From positions 1-6,726 of the forward strand of contig JAJZCJ010000177.1 in NCBI GenBank assembly GCA_021846145.1: 6,726 nt of DNA, in the 5' to 3' direction. Of the stretch, positions 5,733-6,726 are shown piece by piece. The stretch is from Bacillota bacterium (lineage in GTDB: Bacteria; Bacillota; Bacilli; Alicyclobacillales; SLC66). The number at the start of each line of letters is the position of its first letter. Within the stretch, counting starts at the first letter, position 1. The notes under the pieces were generated by a model. It searched no databases, was not told the DNA's origin, and saw only the letters and a list, made by a program, of their open reading frames with translations. The position numbers and the translations under genes were made by a program.

Positions 5733-6308
5733 CTATCTGCTCTTCCAGTCAGCAATTCGATACAAAATAGGACTACGCGCTAAGTCATCCGGAACAACCC
5801 ACTCATTAGATGGACATAGCTTGACCCCACACATGGAAAACGAATTCCAAATGAGTTTACTGCAATATTCACTATTTAGATCACGAAGCGTTGAAAAGGG
5901 ATTATACGTCGTACCGAGACTCCGTATGGCCAGTGAGGTCACGTGCCTTTTGAGGAGATTAGAAATTTTCGGACGATAAACCGCTAACTCATCATAGGCT
6001 TGATAAACGGATACATAATTTAGTACAGTGCCTTTAGTAAAATCATTGGCGTCAATGGTTTTGCCTGCACCTACATAAAGTGCAGCGTGCGTCCAATACC
6101 CATATGCGCCATCCGGATTATGGAGGAGGATAATGTCACCCACTTGTAAAATATCAAAATGAGCTCCATTAGGAATGCCATGGAAAGTACCATTAAAATG
6201 ACCTTTGATTATCTCACGAGTTAATAGATGTAACAATTGCAAAGTCGGTGAAGAGGCGACAAATTGAGGCGGGCCAACGGCCAACACAGCCCATGAACTG
6301 ACAACCAC
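5733..6308 (-). CDS. YiiX/YebB-like NlpC/P60-superfamily cysteine hydrolase
   Basis: About 191 residues fit the permuted papain-like YiiX/YebB group (peptidase C92, PF05708). Motifs in order are QVGDIILLHN (55-64), the histidine block YWTHAALYVGAGKTIDA with His74 as probable catalytic base, DELAVYRP (106-113), and LNSEYCSKLIWNSF with Cys149 as probable nucleophile. The order His then Cys is the permuted arrangement. Members cleave amide bonds in peptidoglycan-like or lipid substrates; the substrate is unknown. A hydrophobic N-terminus (VVVVSSWAVLAVG) suggests export or membrane anchoring. The start is uncertain. The GTG at 6306-6308 has no well-placed ribosome binding site. The frame stays open 16 codons further, back to the upstream gene's stop, and a GGGTGG at 6330-6335 would suit a rare ATT start at 6318-6320. 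It lies between a HAD phosphatase and a small membrane protein gene, all on the same strand. Confidence 0.85.
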   Translation of the reverse strand: MVVSSWAVLAVGPPQFVASSPTLQLLHLLTREIIKGHFNGTFHGIPNGAHFDILQVGDIILLHNPDGAYGYWTHAALYVGAGKTIDANDFTKGTVLNYVSVYQAYDELAVYRPKISNLLKRHVTSLAIRSLGTTYNPFSTLRDLNSEYCSKLIWNSFSMCGVKLCPSNEWVVPDDLARSPILYRIADWKSR

Positions 6309-6356
6309 AACTGTGAAAATAACTTCTGGCCACCCTTTCGATGCTTCTCTCTCCCT

Positions 6357-6726
6357 TCAGTAATTAGTCGACTGAGGAAATGCTCCCATCAAATCAGTCA
6401 GAGAGATAACCCCTTCCTTTTCTAATGGAAAAGAGCCTGTCACAAATATTGCCCTTTCGCCCAACTCATCACCAAGACAATTGACAATCCAGTCAGCCGC
6501 ACTCAGATCCTCTTTGCGTGTATAGTCGGTATACGTAACGAGCACCCGACAACCGGCTGCCTTCGCTGCGCTTAGTCCGACGTGTGAGTCTTCCACTACC
6601 AAACACTCTTCCGGTTTGATTTGCAATTTTTCCAAAGCAGTCAAATAGATTTCAGGATGCGGTTTTTTTCGAGATACCATGTCTCCTGCCAAAATCAGAT
6701 CAAATTCAATCTCTTGCAACCTACTT
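6357..6726 (-). CDS. HAD-family phosphatase, CbbY/beta-phosphoglucomutase-like, C-terminal part
   Basis: The frame is open to the window edge, so the gene begins beyond 6726; a TTG at 6717-6719 is an internal Leu. The visible 122 or so residues hold the second half of the Rossmann-like HAD core. This includes AGDMVSRKKPHPEIYLTALEKL with the motif III lysine (SRKKPHP), then VVEDSHVGLSAAKAAG, the motif IV acidic residues that help hold Mg2+. The 'D.HVGL.AAKAAG..VLVTYTDYT....L..AD.IV..LGD' run is close to CbbY-type enzymes, which dephosphorylate sugar phosphates such as xylulose-1,5-bisphosphate. The nucleophile motif DxDGT and the cap domain lie outside the window. The exact substrate is therefore inference. 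The gene ends at TGA 6357-6359, just ahead of and in the same frame as the cysteine hydrolase gene. Confidence 0.88.
   Translation of the reverse strand, partial: SRLQEIEFDLILAGDMVSRKKPHPEIYLTALEKLQIKPEECLVVEDSHVGLSAAKAAGCRVLVTYTDYTRKEDLSAADWIVNCLGDELGERAIFVTGSFPLEKEGVISLTDLMGAFPQSTNY

Overview
The window is a 6.7 kb chromosomal stretch, apparently from a low-to-moderate-GC Gram-positive bacterium. Strong AGGAGG-type ribosome binding sites, a lipobox lipoprotein, a thiol-type glutathione peroxidase and a Lin0512-family protein all point to Bacillota. The tandem cupredoxin lipoprotein resembles those I associate with acidophilic Alicyclobacillaceae and Sulfobacillus-type organisms. That placement is inference; there is no rRNA or marker gene here to settle it.

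Layout, left to right. (1) 1-770, plus strand: C-terminal half of a DHA2-type MFS drug/H+ antiporter, cut by the window start. (2) 767-1126, minus: a Lin0512-family protein whose stop codon overlaps the MFS stop. (3) 1244-1988, plus: a two-gene unit (glutathione peroxidase plus an unknown 80-residue protein) behind an extended -10 promoter. (4) 1999-3479, minus: a tightly coupled pair, class II aldolase/adducin enzyme then fdhD. (5) 3513-3678, minus: a short frameshifted 3' remnant of a beta-sandwich-like protein. (6) 3740-4126, minus: a NifX/NifB-like cluster-binding domain protein ending in a natural-looking hexahistidine tail, with its own promoter and an excellent intrinsic terminator. (7) 4345-6726, minus: probably one operon, in transcription order a CbbY-like HAD phosphatase (5' end outside the window), a YiiX/YebB-like cysteine hydrolase, a small membrane protein, and a lipoprotein with two CuA-like cupredoxin domains.

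Functional themes are metal and redox biology: an envelope copper protein, an Fe-S/Mo-cluster-type domain with a metal-chelating tail, the sulfurtransferase that activates formate dehydrogenase, and a peroxidase. No formate dehydrogenase, oxidase or nitrogenase genes are present, so the pathways served cannot be read from the window.

The most interesting items are the tandem cupredoxin lipoprotein and its cell-envelope gene neighbours, the His-tailed NifX-like protein, and a three-armed inverted repeat that can form two mutually exclusive hairpins between those two genes. No mobile element, CRISPR array, tRNA or rRNA was seen.
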